This document shows positions 27,901 to 35,399 of a stretch of 64,000 nucleotides of DNA, in pieces. Where the stretch lies: the NCBI GenBank assembly GCA_024235315.1, contig JACKMP010000002.1:248001-312000 (forward strand), read 5' to 3'. Each line of letters opens with the position of its first letter. Position 1 is the stretch's first letter. The position numbers and the translations under genes are program-made. Origin of the DNA: Chromatiaceae bacterium (GTDB lineage: Bacteria > Pseudomonadota > Gammaproteobacteria > Chromatiales > Chromatiaceae). A model generated the notes under the pieces. That model had not been told where the DNA came from. It searched no databases and was given only the letters and a program-made list of their open reading frames with translations.

Positions 27901-28329
27901 CTGCAAGACGGGGTGCGGCTGGGTCTGCGCAACCTGGGCGTCGACGCCGGTGAGCTGGAGCAGGCGGTGGGCAGGACTCTGCGCGCTCTGCAGCAGACAC
28001 TGGCCGACGATACCGGGCGCTGGATCCTCGCAGCACACACCGATGCACGCTGCGAATGGCCGCTCACCGTGTTCGAACAGACGGCCCGTCACTACGTGAT
28101 CGACCGCAGCTTCGTCGACGAACAGGGGGTGCGCTGGATCATCGACTACAAGACCGGCGAGCACCTGGACGCTGACCGCGATGCCTTCCTCGACGGCGAA
28201 CAGTTGCGTTATCGCGCGCAGCTGGAAAACTACGGACGCATCGTGCGCACACTCGAAGACAGACCGATCCGCCTCGCGCTTTACTTCCCGCTGTTTCCCG
28301 ACTGGCGGGCCTGGGACTATCCCGGTTGA
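24949..28329 (+). CDS. AddA-like UvrD-family helicase/exonuclease
   Basis: A 1126 aa superfamily 1A helicase with a fused nuclease. N-terminal Walker A is APAGSGKTE (about 26-34), motif Ia is ITFTRKAAAEM, motif II is VDEFQDT (about 426-432), the Q-box-like GDPMQSIYRFR follows, motif V-VI elements are MTMHKAKGLEFD and LLYVAATRARRRL, and the C-terminal PD-(D/E)XK motif is IIDYKTG (D1066). With the AddB-like partner it likely resects broken DNA ends. ATG 24949 is three bases after GGAGG; GTG 24952 has better spacing and may be the true start. The overlap implies translational coupling. Confidence 0.9.
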   Translation: MVTEPVIADAAERERALDVSRSFIVQAPAGSGKTELLTQRFLCLLAGVRHPEEIYAITFTRKAAAEMRNRILAALDAATDPQPTQTHRRRTWQLARAALAQDARQGWQIASNPNRLRIQTFDSLSHALARQMPLLSALGAAPGTSEQPERFYREAARATLRMLEDDTLGPHVERLLVHLDNRQGQLEDLLCSMLARREQWLGHTLAAPQGSDIEAALDDAVTSHLQQLHDACEPGLLSALSDIAQQAAARLDPSRTREPAPDSLGAWREYTAAPGTQWSDLAKWLGLAELVLTRGNTPRRQWNADIGFAAPSESGIAAATKAQRQKDKEAIKDLCTRLCADDETVALWCGLRQLPQQGLDMQQQAVLASLFAVLLHAASELQLVFRDNGEVDFAEIQMRARRALGSPDEPTDLALSLDYRLQHLLVDEFQDTSSSQYALLTTLTAGWQHGDGRTLFAVGDPMQSIYRFREAEVGLYLSAREHGIGGLRLEPLRLEVNFRSTGAIVDWVNAAFPLILPHRADAGRGAVPYSAAIALDQQEDPQAVQLHPFAANDAQAEAACVLELVKVALGESEDGQVAVLARARSHLHAIALALKEAGLAFQAVDVDPLALQPVVRDLHHLTRALLHPADRLSWMVVLRAPWLGLGLPDLLTIAEASPRCIPGRLRDPAVLAALSTDGRDRVQRLLQILDHQLPARGRRPLRQWIEGVWLRLGGPAVASHEALSDAQAYLALLDLNEQAGGLLDFAGLDTALARLYATPDSNADGRIQLMTMHKAKGLEFDTVILPGLGRRPRGSSSELLYWLERTGADGRTRLLMAPIRASEQATDPISGYLRELDREKSRLEASRLLYVAATRARRRLHLLGHITFNSKGEPGKPAADSLLEKLWPVVGDMFAPLQAPTAATTGGPALNPAALWRLPADWRPASGADTTIAIAPTDTGTPVVDIDYDWAGDTARHVGTLVHRHLERIATQGVGLWTPERIAGLQDGVRLGLRNLGVDAGELEQAVGRTLRALQQTLADDTGRWILAAHTDARCEWPLTVFEQTARHYVIDRSFVDEQGVRWIIDYKTGEHLDADRDAFLDGEQLRYRAQLENYGRIVRTLEDRPIRLALYFPLFPDWRAWDYPG

Positions 28330-28365
28330 TCTGGTGCAGGCGGAGCGGGAGGCCGGCAGGACGAC

Positions 28366-29229
28366 ATGACACTCAACGACGACTATCTACGCATCGGTAC
28401 GCAGGTCGCCCGGCAGCTTGGCGGTCCGGCGGTCTGCGGTCTGTACCTGCCTTCACCGGTGGCCGACGAGACCTACCGCGACGAGTTTGGTTTTGCGTTT
28501 CTCGACGACGGCAGTGTCGGCCCCTTCTACGTCAGCCTGGGTGAGCTGTTGCGACGACTGTGGCGGCGCCACCCCTGTCCGGCGGACTTTCGCGGCGACG
28601 CAGCAGCACTGCTGCAGGGCTTTGCCGACAGCGACCCGGTACAGCGCGCGCTCGCCGTCGGCACCTACAACGCGCTGAGCGCCAGCCTGTACCGGCGCGC
28701 CGGCTTCGAGCCGCCGGCACGTGATCGCACGGCCGGGCTCGGCGATACAGCCCCAGGCGACCTGATCGGGATGGTCGGCTATTTCTCGCCGCTGCTGGAG
28801 CGCCTCACTGCACGGGACTGCAGGGTCCTGGTCCTGGAAAAATCACCACAGCGCATCACCCCGCACCCAGCAATCAGTGCCACCACCGACCCATGTGATC
28901 TGGGCGCCTGCCAGCAGGTGCTGTGCACCGCATCGACCCTCGTCAACGACACGCTGGACGGGCTGCTCGACACGCTGGCGGGAAAGATGCCGGTGACCCT
29001 GATCGGCCCCAGCGGCAGCGGCCTGCCCGACGCGCTGTTTGCCCGCGGCGTGACCGCGGTCGGTGGCATCGATTTTGCCAGCCGTGATCACCTGTTGGAG
29101 CAACTGGAGCAGGCAGCGCCCTGGGGCAGCGCAGGGCGCAAGTACCAGCTCGACCCGAGCACTTATCCCGGATTGAAGGTGCTGCTCGACCGGCTATCCG
29201 ACAGCAGCGCGAACACCGACCAGGCGTAA
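28366..29229 (+). CDS. DUF364 domain protein (putative metal/chelate-associated Rossmann protein)
   Basis: A 287 aa protein with an N-terminal DUF4213-like region and a C-terminal DUF364 domain. Recognisable segments are YNALSASLYRR, GMVGYFSPL and the family-typical IGPSGSGLPDALFARGVTAVGG, where the loop normally binds a ligand. Members are described as putative heavy-metal-chelation proteins but no activity is established. It follows the helicase gene by 36 bases and may be co-transcribed. Its last 36 bases overlap the convergent unknown gene. Confidence 0.8.
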   Translation: MTLNDDYLRIGTQVARQLGGPAVCGLYLPSPVADETYRDEFGFAFLDDGSVGPFYVSLGELLRRLWRRHPCPADFRGDAAALLQGFADSDPVQRALAVGTYNALSASLYRRAGFEPPARDRTAGLGDTAPGDLIGMVGYFSPLLERLTARDCRVLVLEKSPQRITPHPAISATTDPCDLGACQQVLCTASTLVNDTLDGLLDTLAGKMPVTLIGPSGSGLPDALFARGVTAVGGIDFASRDHLLEQLEQAAPWGSAGRKYQLDPSTYPGLKVLLDRLSDSSANTDQA

Positions 29230-29550
29230 CGCAATCAGCACGGCGTCCGCCTGCTCACGCCCCAGGGTCACGCGCTGCGCGCCATTGATCAGATGGTGGC
29301 AATCCAGGTGCAGTTGCTCGAATACACCGCGGTGGCGCAACCCGGCCAGCGTGGCCCGGATGGTCCGCGGCACCAAATCGTGCGCGGCGCCGACGAAATA
29401 TAGCTGCGAGGTGCCGCTGTCGTAGAACACGCGGCGCGCATCGAGGTTGAAGAAGATCTCGTTGGCATTGCCGACCGTCGCGATGGCGCGATCCTGCCGC
29501 GTGCAGTCGGCTATTGTGGATGCACTGACCGGACCTGTTCCGCCGGGCAT
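29194..29550 (-). CDS. Hypothetical protein, 118 aa
   Basis: I do not recognise this protein. It is soluble, with no signal peptide or membrane segment. ATG 29550 is preceded by a run of G residues that could act as ribosome-binding site; the frame is open to 29724 without a better start. The segment NEIFFNLDARRVFYDSGTSQLYFVGA reads like a beta-rich domain. Its 3' end overlaps the DUF364 gene by 36 bases on the opposite strand, which lowers confidence that both C-termini are correct. Confidence 0.5.
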   Translation of the reverse strand: MPGGTGPVSASTIADCTRQDRAIATVGNANEIFFNLDARRVFYDSGTSQLYFVGAAHDLVPRTIRATLAGLRHRGVFEQLHLDCHHLINGAQRVTLGREQADAVLIALRLVGVRAAVG

Positions 29551-29675
29551 GAGGATCCCCCCTTCGTCAATGGCTGGCAGGCAAGCCGGGGGCCACCTGT
29601 CGCGCACCTGCTGGTTCCCATGCCCGAAGCATACCCCGGAAGACTCTGTTGCGGGGGCTGTTCGGGGCGGGGCGA

Positions 29676-30101
29676 TCAGGCGGCGCCGCAGTGCCTGTCC
29701 TTCAACACAGAAGGCACCGCCCAACCACGGTGTTGCATTGCCGTCGCCAAGCGACGTGCCAGCAGCGCAACCATCGGGCAGAGATGTGTACCGATGCGCC
29801 GCGCCATCGCCCGCATCATCGAGTTTTTCCCCATGTAGAGATCGAACGCGATGCTCAGTCCCAGTCCTCCCAGGATGCCGAGCAACACCGCATCGTTCAG
29901 GCCGCCAAGCAATCCGCCGTAGGCCAGGGGGACAAAGCGCACCAGCGCCCGCGATGTGGCCTCGGCTGAATCCTCGGACAGTTCGTGCGTGTATTCGACG
30001 TACTGGTCGTGGCGTGTCTTTTCGCTCCCAGCGCTGAAGTCGATGACCTCCAGCGCCTCAACCTCGGGAATCCCGAAATCGTCTTTCGTCCTGTCTGACA
30101 T
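29676..30101 (-). CDS. Hypothetical membrane-associated protein, 141 aa
   Basis: Unrecognised. The first 60 residues are acidic and hydrophilic; a glycine/leucine-rich hydrophobic stretch (YGGLLGGLNDAVLLGILGGL, about 61-85) could be one or two membrane helices or an amphipathic hairpin, followed by a basic cysteine-containing tail. ATG 30101 is preceded by AGAGG at nine bases, and a sigma-70-like promoter lies about 95 bases upstream. The next minus-strand gene starts 125 bases beyond its stop. Confidence 0.6.
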   Translation of the reverse strand: MSDRTKDDFGIPEVEALEVIDFSAGSEKTRHDQYVEYTHELSEDSAEATSRALVRFVPLAYGGLLGGLNDAVLLGILGGLGLSIAFDLYMGKNSMMRAMARRIGTHLCPMVALLARRLATAMQHRGWAVPSVLKDRHCGAA

Positions 30102-30195
30102 GGTCGTGTACCTCTTTCACCGGTTACCGCCGGACCGCACCAACGGGCGTCGATAGCCACTCGTTGAAAGATCCGTCGCCAGATTGTTGCAATGC

Positions 30196-30224
30196 AATAT
30201 AGGGCTCACAATGAGAAAAATCAA
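30196..30224 (-). promoter_or_regulatory. Sigma-70-type promoter in an AT-rich island
   Basis: The minus strand carries TTGATT, a 17-base spacer and TATATT. It lies in the AT-rich stretch 30183-30260 and points to the unknown gene starting at 30101, giving a leader of about 90 bases. Confidence 0.6.
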
Positions 30225-30351
30225 GTATTTGGTGTAATACTTATATTTAAAGCACTTTCGCGACGACGAAAACATCGCCAGTACCTGGCAAGTCGGCGCA
30301 CACGCCGCAAACCCGCGGGGTTCAGTCGGTCTGCAGTGCTAACATCACCCG

Positions 30352-30588
30352 ATGCCGCACGTGATCATCGATCCAGAATCCACTTCCCTGCAGGAGCGCT
30401 TTGCGCTGATCAGGACGCCGCGCAAGTCGCGCAAGCGTTACCCTGAAGGCTGCGTCGAGATCGTGGATTCGCTGGACGCCGCGCGAGCAGCCGCCGACGA
30501 CACCAGGCATCTGCATCCGGCCGTGGTCTACGGCCCGTCGGTCTCCTCGGAGAGCCAGCGCATCTATTACCTGGTGCGCTGGCTGTAG
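30352..30588 (+). CDS. Hypothetical small protein, 78 aa
   Basis: Unrecognised small cytoplasmic protein, basic at the N-terminal half (IRTPRKSRKRYPEGC) and ending in a hydrophobic YYLVRWL. There is one cysteine and no signal peptide. The ATG at 30352 lacks a clear Shine-Dalgarno, but codon use is typical of its neighbours. It lies just upstream of the heat-shock promoter of the Hsp20 gene and may be transcribed separately. Confidence 0.55.
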   Translation: MPHVIIDPESTSLQERFALIRTPRKSRKRYPEGCVEIVDSLDAARAAADDTRHLHPAVVYGPSVSSESQRIYYLVRWL

Positions 30589-30614
30589 CGAGGTTCCCGA
30601 CAAATCCAACACCT

Positions 30615-30642
30615 CTTGAAAAAGCGGCGATCCCCCCCAGAT
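30615..30642 (+). promoter_or_regulatory. Sigma-32 (heat-shock) promoter of hsp20
   Basis: CTTGAAA, a 13-base spacer and CCCCAGAT closely match the RpoH consensus CTTGAAA - CCCCATnT. The predicted start near 30650 leaves a leader of about 80 bases before the Hsp20 ATG. Confidence 0.72.
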
Positions 30643-30731
30643 CAATGGCACGGGCGCCGCACGGGCCCGTCGATCAGGCGGTTCGAATGAACGCCGCTCA
30701 ACACTTGTTGCTTATTCAAGAGGACAACACC

Positions 30732-31199
30732 ATGACTGCATTTGATTTCACCCCCCTGTTCCGCACCGCCATCGGCTTCGACCGTCTGGCGCATGCGCTC
30801 GAATCGGCCAATCGTGCCGATGCCGGCGGTTATCCGCCCTACAACATCGAGCTGACTGGCGAAGACAGGTACCGAATCACCATGGCGGTAGCCGGCTTCA
30901 GCGCCGACGAGATCGAGATCGAGGTCAAGGAGAACCTGCTCAGCGTCAGCGGCCGCAAAGGCGCCGACGTCGCCGACCGCCGGTTTCTCCACCAGGGGAT
31001 TGCGAAGCGCAATTTCGATCGCGCCTACCAGCTGGCCGACTATGTCCGGGTCAGTGGCGCCGACCTGAAGGATGGTCTGTTGCACATCGACCTGGTTCGC
31101 GAGGTCCCGGAATCGATGAAACCGCGGCGGATCGAGATTCGCGGCAGCGAGGAGCGGCTTATCGAGAGTGGTGCCGAGCGGCAGGAGGCCGCTGCCTGA
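30732..31199 (+). CDS. Small heat-shock protein Hsp20 (IbpA-like)
   Basis: ATP-independent holdase chaperone that binds unfolding proteins in the cytoplasm. The 155 aa have a short N-terminal arm (FDFTPLFRTAIGFDRL), an alpha-crystallin domain (about 35-125, with YNIELTGEDRYRITMAVAGFSADEI split over two strands) and a C-terminal tail with the IEI dimer-capping motif (RRIEIRG). ATG 30732 follows GAGG; the upstream open frame from 30645 includes the promoter region and is rejected. The sigma-32-like promoter upstream supports heat induction. Confidence 0.93.
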   Translation: MTAFDFTPLFRTAIGFDRLAHALESANRADAGGYPPYNIELTGEDRYRITMAVAGFSADEIEIEVKENLLSVSGRKGADVADRRFLHQGIAKRNFDRAYQLADYVRVSGADLKDGLLHIDLVREVPESMKPRRIEIRGSEERLIESGAERQEAAA

Positions 31200-31217
31200 T
31201 ATCAAACTGATCCAACA

Positions 31218-31242
31218 GCCCCGGTAGGAACCCTGCCGGGGC
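31218..31242. other. Strong intergenic hairpin between hsp20 and degQ
   Basis: An eleven-base-pair stem (GCCCCGGTAGG with CCTGCCGGGGC, one G-U pair) closes a three-base loop. It lacks a T-tract, so it is not a standard terminator; it may protect the hsp20 3' end or reduce read-through into the protease gene 20 bases on. Confidence 0.5.
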
Positions 31243-31261
31243 GTTGCACCGGGATACCTGC

Positions 31262-32623
31262 ATGAACCCGATCGATGTCCGAGCGTTGCTGCTCGCCTGC
31301 CTGCTGCTGGTGGTGGTTCCCGCCGGTGCGGCGCTGCCGATCCAGGTGGATGACCAGCCGCTGCCCAGCCTCGCGCCGATGCTGGAGAAGATCACGCCAG
31401 CGGTGGTTAACATCTCGACCGTCAGTCTGGTACGTACCGAGGACCACCCGCTGTTGCGCGATCCGGTATTTCGCTGGTTCTTTGAACTCCCGCGCGACAC
31501 GCAGCGCAGACGCAGCCAGAGCCTGGGGTCGGGTGTGATTGTGGACGCCGCGCGCGGCCATGTGCTGACCAACCATCACGTGATCGAGAAGGCGGACGAG
31601 ATCCGCGTCACCACAAACGACGGTCGCGAACTGAAGGCCGAGTTGCTGGGTGCCGACCCGGAGATCGACATCGCGCTTCTGCAGATTCCGGCCGAGAATC
31701 TCAAGGCGATACCAATGGCCGACTCCAGCCGCCTGCGGGTCGGCGACTTCGTGGTGGCGATCGGCAACCCTTTTGGGCTCAATCAGACCGTGACCTCCGG
31801 GATCGTCAGTGCACTTGGTCGCAGCGGCCTCGGCATCGAGGGCTACGAGAACTTCATCCAGACCGATGCCTCGATCAACCCGGGCAACTCGGGTGGTCCG
31901 CTGGTCAACCTGCGGGGTGAACTGGTCGGCATCAACACCGCCATCCTTGCACCGAACGGTGGCAATGTCGGGATCGGCTTCGCGATCCCCGTCAATATGG
32001 CCGAAGCGATCAAACGACAGATCGTCGAACACGGCGGTGTGCTGCGCGGCGTGTTCGGCGCAACGGTGCAGAACCTTACCCCCGACCTGACGGGCGCACT
32101 GAATCTCGCCGCCGGCAGCCGCGGCGCCGTGGTCAGCGGCATCGAATCCGGATCGGCCGCGGCTCGCGCAGGGCTGCGTGCCGGCGACCTGATCGTACGG
32201 CTGAACCAACAACCGATAGGCAACGCCACCGATCTGAATACGGCACTTGCACTGCTGCGTGTTGGCGAACAAATCACGCTCGACGTCCTGCGCGACGGTC
32301 AGACACGCACCCTGCGGGCGCAGATCGCCGACCCTTACGCCGGTTTCGTCGATGGCAAGACAATCAGCCGCCAGTTTCGCGGCGCCCGGCTCGGCGAGGT
32401 TATGGACGAATCGAGCCTCGGCGCCAACCCGGGGATTGCGGTGGGCCCGGTGATCGAAGACAGCAATGCCTGGCGCAGTGGACTGCGCGAAGGTGACGTG
32501 CTGTTCCAGGTCAATCGCATACGCGTCAGGACACTGCAGGCTCTGCAGGATGCCGCCCGCGACGGCGTCAGTCAGATCAAGCTGAGGCGAGGCAGCCGTC
32601 TGGTGACATTGGTTTCGCGTTGA
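31262..32623 (+). CDS. degQ: DegQ-type periplasmic serine endoprotease (HtrA family)
   Basis: ATP-independent protease/chaperone of the periplasm. The 453 aa begin with a signal peptide (cleavage near GAALP), followed by a trypsin-like domain with His in LTNHHVIE, Asp in DPEIDIALL and Ser in NPGNSGGPL, then two PDZ domains (about 255-350 and 365-450). The regulatory loop is short, more like DegQ than DegP. The first ATG preceding the signal peptide (31262) is preferred. It lies downstream of hsp20, so partial heat-shock read-through is plausible. Confidence 0.92.
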   Translation: MNPIDVRALLLACLLLVVVPAGAALPIQVDDQPLPSLAPMLEKITPAVVNISTVSLVRTEDHPLLRDPVFRWFFELPRDTQRRRSQSLGSGVIVDAARGHVLTNHHVIEKADEIRVTTNDGRELKAELLGADPEIDIALLQIPAENLKAIPMADSSRLRVGDFVVAIGNPFGLNQTVTSGIVSALGRSGLGIEGYENFIQTDASINPGNSGGPLVNLRGELVGINTAILAPNGGNVGIGFAIPVNMAEAIKRQIVEHGGVLRGVFGATVQNLTPDLTGALNLAAGSRGAVVSGIESGSAAARAGLRAGDLIVRLNQQPIGNATDLNTALALLRVGEQITLDVLRDGQTRTLRAQIADPYAGFVDGKTISRQFRGARLGEVMDESSLGANPGIAVGPVIEDSNAWRSGLREGDVLFQVNRIRVRTLQALQDAARDGVSQIKLRRGSRLVTLVSR

Positions 32624-32740
32624 GCATCGCCGACCGGGGCGACTGCGCGATTCAATGGCTACACTATCCAGTCTCTCCAGCGGCCGCGCAGTGCCCCGTT
32701 GTGACGCCCGACCATTCCGCCCTGCCAGGAGGAACCCACG

Positions 32741-33754
32741 ATGAAGGCCGTAGGCTATCGTCAATCGCTTCCGATCACCGACGGGCAGTCCCTGCTCGAC
32801 CTGCAGCTGCCCGAGCCGAAACCGGGGGCGCGGGACCTGCTGGTACAGGTCAAGGCGATCTCGGTAAACCCGGTAGACGCCAAGGTGCGGATGCGCAGTG
32901 CGCCGGCCGAAGGCGAGACCAAGGTCCTGGGCTGGGATGCCAGCGGCGTGGTGATCGAGACCGGCACCGAGGTGACCTTGTTCCGGCCCGGTGACGAGGT
33001 CTGGTACGCAGGGTCGATCATGCGCCCGGGCAGCAATGCAGAGCTGCAGCTGGTGGATGAACGCATCGTCGGCCGCAAGCCCGGCTCGCTCGACTTCGCT
33101 CAGGCAGCCGCGCTGCCGCTGACCAGCATCACCGCCTGGGAACTGCTTTTCGAACGCCTGCAGGTGCCGTCGGGCAAGGCAAACAGCGATAACTCACTGT
33201 TGATCGTGGGTGCCGCGGGTGGCGTGGGTTCGATTCTGACGCAGCTGGCAAGCCGGCTCACCGGCCTGCGTGTCGTGGGAACGGCATCACGCCCGGAGAC
33301 CACTGAATGGGTCCGCGAGCTCGGTGCGCACGCGGTGATCGATCATAGCCGCCCATTGTCCGAGGAACTGCGCCGCATCGGCACCGACAGTGTGTCGCAT
33401 GTCGCCAGCCTGACCAGGACGGACCTGCACTTCACCGAGATCATCAAGGCGCTGGCACCACAGGGCCGTTTCGCGCTGATCGACGATCCGGGGCCGATCG
33501 ATGTCGCCCAGCTCAAACAAAAGAGCCTGTCGCTGCACTGGGAGCTTATGTTTACCCGCTCGATGTTCGAGACGGCTGACATGATCGCCCAACATCGCCT
33601 GTTGTGTGAGATGGCGGCACTGGTGGACGCCGGCATCATCCGCACCACGGTTGCCGAGCATTTCGGCGCAATCAATGCGGACAACCTCAGGCGGGCACAT
33701 CAGCTGATCGAAAGCGGCAGGTCCCGGGGTAAGATCGTGCTAGAGGGCTTTTGA
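32741..33754 (+). CDS. Zinc-type alcohol dehydrogenase-like/quinone oxidoreductase family protein
   Basis: A 337 aa medium-chain dehydrogenase/reductase of the NADPH:quinone reductase-like group. The N-terminal GroES-like domain has NPVDAKVRMR and GWDASGVV; the Rossmann domain has LIVGAAGGVGSILTQLASRL. The cysteines that bind catalytic or structural zinc in true alcohol dehydrogenases are not present. The AGGAGG ribosome-binding site precedes ATG 32741. Its substrate is unknown, probably a quinone or enone. It stands between degQ and the LrgA-like gene. Confidence 0.87.
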   Translation: MKAVGYRQSLPITDGQSLLDLQLPEPKPGARDLLVQVKAISVNPVDAKVRMRSAPAEGETKVLGWDASGVVIETGTEVTLFRPGDEVWYAGSIMRPGSNAELQLVDERIVGRKPGSLDFAQAAALPLTSITAWELLFERLQVPSGKANSDNSLLIVGAAGGVGSILTQLASRLTGLRVVGTASRPETTEWVRELGAHAVIDHSRPLSEELRRIGTDSVSHVASLTRTDLHFTEIIKALAPQGRFALIDDPGPIDVAQLKQKSLSLHWELMFTRSMFETADMIAQHRLLCEMAALVDAGIIRTTVAEHFGAINADNLRRAHQLIESGRSRGKIVLEGF

Positions 33755-33772
33755 CCGGCTGCAGGATAGACC

Positions 33773-34141
33773 ATGCAATTTCTGAACGGCATCACGCTGC
33801 TGCTGATCTTCCAGCTGATCGGCGAGTTCGGTGCGCGGCTGCTGGATATCCCGGTACCCGGACCGGTCATCGGGATGCTGTTGCTGTTTCTCGCGTTGGC
33901 GGTGCGCCGCTCGGTGCCACCGTCGCTGGACACCGCGTCCAGCACATTGCTGAGCCACCTGTCGTTATTGTTCGTGCCGGCAGGCGTCGGCATGATGATC
34001 CATTTCGAGCGCATCACCGGTGAATGGCTGCCGATTGCGGTCGCGCTGCTCGGCAGCACGGTGATCACGATGCTCGCGAGCGCGCTGATCATGGCCGGCA
34101 CCAGCCGCCTGTTTGCACCTGGGGAGCGGCAGGATGACTGA
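33773..34141 (+). CDS. CidA/LrgA family holin-like protein
   Basis: A 122 aa membrane protein with four hydrophobic segments and the family signature (PGPVIGMLLLF, FVPAGVGMM). LrgA/CidA proteins were first linked to murein hydrolase control and later to export or uptake of small acids such as pyruvate with LrgB. The gene overlaps the LrgB gene by eight bases, and together they form the usual two-gene operon. Confidence 0.9.
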   Translation: MQFLNGITLLLIFQLIGEFGARLLDIPVPGPVIGMLLLFLALAVRRSVPPSLDTASSTLLSHLSLLFVPAGVGMMIHFERITGEWLPIAVALLGSTVITMLASALIMAGTSRLFAPGERQDD

Positions 34142-34865
34142 CGCGGGCATCGCCACGATCTGGGTCTATCTGTCGACCACTCCCCTGCTCGGGTTGACGA
34201 TCACGCTGGTCGCGTACGGCATCGCCTATCGCACCTACCTGTGGGCCGGATCCAACCCACTGCTGCACCCGGTGGTGCTGGCGGTCACGATGCTGATCCT
34301 GTTCCTGGTCGCCACCGATACCCCGTACGAGGCCTACTTCACCGGCGGGCAGTTCGTGCACTTCCTGCTCGGCCCGGCGACGGTTGCCCTGGCGATACCG
34401 CTTTATCAGCAGCTGCCGAAGATCAGGCGGTTATGGCTGCCGGTCCTGATCACCCTGGTGTCCGGTGTCACGATAGGCGCATTGAGTTCGGTCGCCCTCG
34501 CCAGGCTGTTCGGTGCCAGCCTGCAGACGCAACTGTCGCTGGCGCCCAAGTCGGTAACGGCGCCCGTGGCCATGGGTATATCGGAACAGATCGGCGGCCT
34601 GCCGTCACTCACGGCGGTCATGGTGGTGGCGACCGGGATCCTGGGCGCGATACTGGGGACGAAGCTGTTCGCCCTGCTACGCATCCGGGACGACAGTGTA
34701 AAGGGCATCGCGATGGGTATCACCGCGCACGGGATAGGCACGGCGCGCGCGTTTCAGGTCAGCACCGAGATGGGCGCGTTCTCCGGTCTTGCGATGGCAC
34801 TGTCAACCTTCACCACGGCGCTGGTGCTGCCGTGGCTGCTGCAGTGGCTCGGCTGGCTCGGTTGA
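34134..34865 (+). CDS. LrgB/CidB family protein
   Basis: A 243 aa polytopic membrane protein with seven to eight predicted helices. Family motifs include PLYQQLPKIRRLWLP, the highly conserved LAPKSVTAPVAMGISEQIGG and GITAHGIGTARAF. It works with the LrgA-like partner encoded upstream. ATG 34134 lies inside the end of the partner gene; a GGAGCGGCAGG tract is the ribosome-binding site. Confidence 0.92.
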   Translation: MTDAGIATIWVYLSTTPLLGLTITLVAYGIAYRTYLWAGSNPLLHPVVLAVTMLILFLVATDTPYEAYFTGGQFVHFLLGPATVALAIPLYQQLPKIRRLWLPVLITLVSGVTIGALSSVALARLFGASLQTQLSLAPKSVTAPVAMGISEQIGGLPSLTAVMVVATGILGAILGTKLFALLRIRDDSVKGIAMGITAHGIGTARAFQVSTEMGAFSGLAMALSTFTTALVLPWLLQWLGWLG

Positions 34866-34874
34866 AATGACACC

Positions 34875-35381
34875 TCAACGCATGAAAGGCAACATGCGCT
34901 CGGGGTTGGAAAACTTGTTGATGTCGCTGCCCATATGACCCATCGAGTTGGTCATGACCGCCATCGACTGGTTCATCTGGTGCATATCGACCGACATGTT
35001 GAGGATCCGGCCACTCATACCGGCGATGTTCTGATTCAGCTCGCCCATGTCGCGGCTCATGTTGGCCATATTGTGCGTCATGGACTCCATGCCGATGCGC
35101 ACGCGGGAGAAGTCATCGCCCATGCGCGCCTGACCTTCCACCATGCTCTTCGCCATCTGGTTCATGTTGACGGCCATGCCTTCCATGTTGAGGCTCATGC
35201 GCCCGACGTCCCTGCCCATCTGCACCACCGACTCGGTCATGGCGCCCATGTCTCTGCCCATGTTCCACATGAACATCCCCATACCGGCGAAGGCCAGGGC
35301 CATGATCACGAGCAGCATCGCGGCGCCACCTTTGCGCAGAATCCCCTTTGTCACGGACGTGGCCGCTGGTTGTTCTGACAC
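34875..35381 (-). CDS. Methionine-rich, membrane-anchored coiled-coil protein
   Basis: I do not recognise a named family. The 168 aa contain 32 methionines (about 19 percent). One N-terminal membrane helix (about 20-40) is followed by a long helical region in which Met recurs every three or four residues (MGRDVGRMSLNMEGMAVNM), so methionine occupies the a/d core of a predicted coiled coil. There is no cysteine. The helical part is probably periplasmic. Possible roles are metal (Cu+) binding, oxidation sensing or a structural tether; none is shown. It converges with the LrgB gene and a secreted-protein gene lies upstream. Confidence 0.8.
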   Translation of the reverse strand: MSEQPAATSVTKGILRKGGAAMLLVIMALAFAGMGMFMWNMGRDMGAMTESVVQMGRDVGRMSLNMEGMAVNMNQMAKSMVEGQARMGDDFSRVRIGMESMTHNMANMSRDMGELNQNIAGMSGRILNMSVDMHQMNQSMAVMTNSMGHMGSDINKFSNPERMLPFMR

Positions 35382-35399
35382 GATCAGCCTCCACGCGGC

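Noticed and set aside
31202..32764. A 520-codon minus-strand open frame opposite degQ
   Set aside because: It is antisense to a protease with an intact catalytic triad and two PDZ domains; its own product has no recognisable features.
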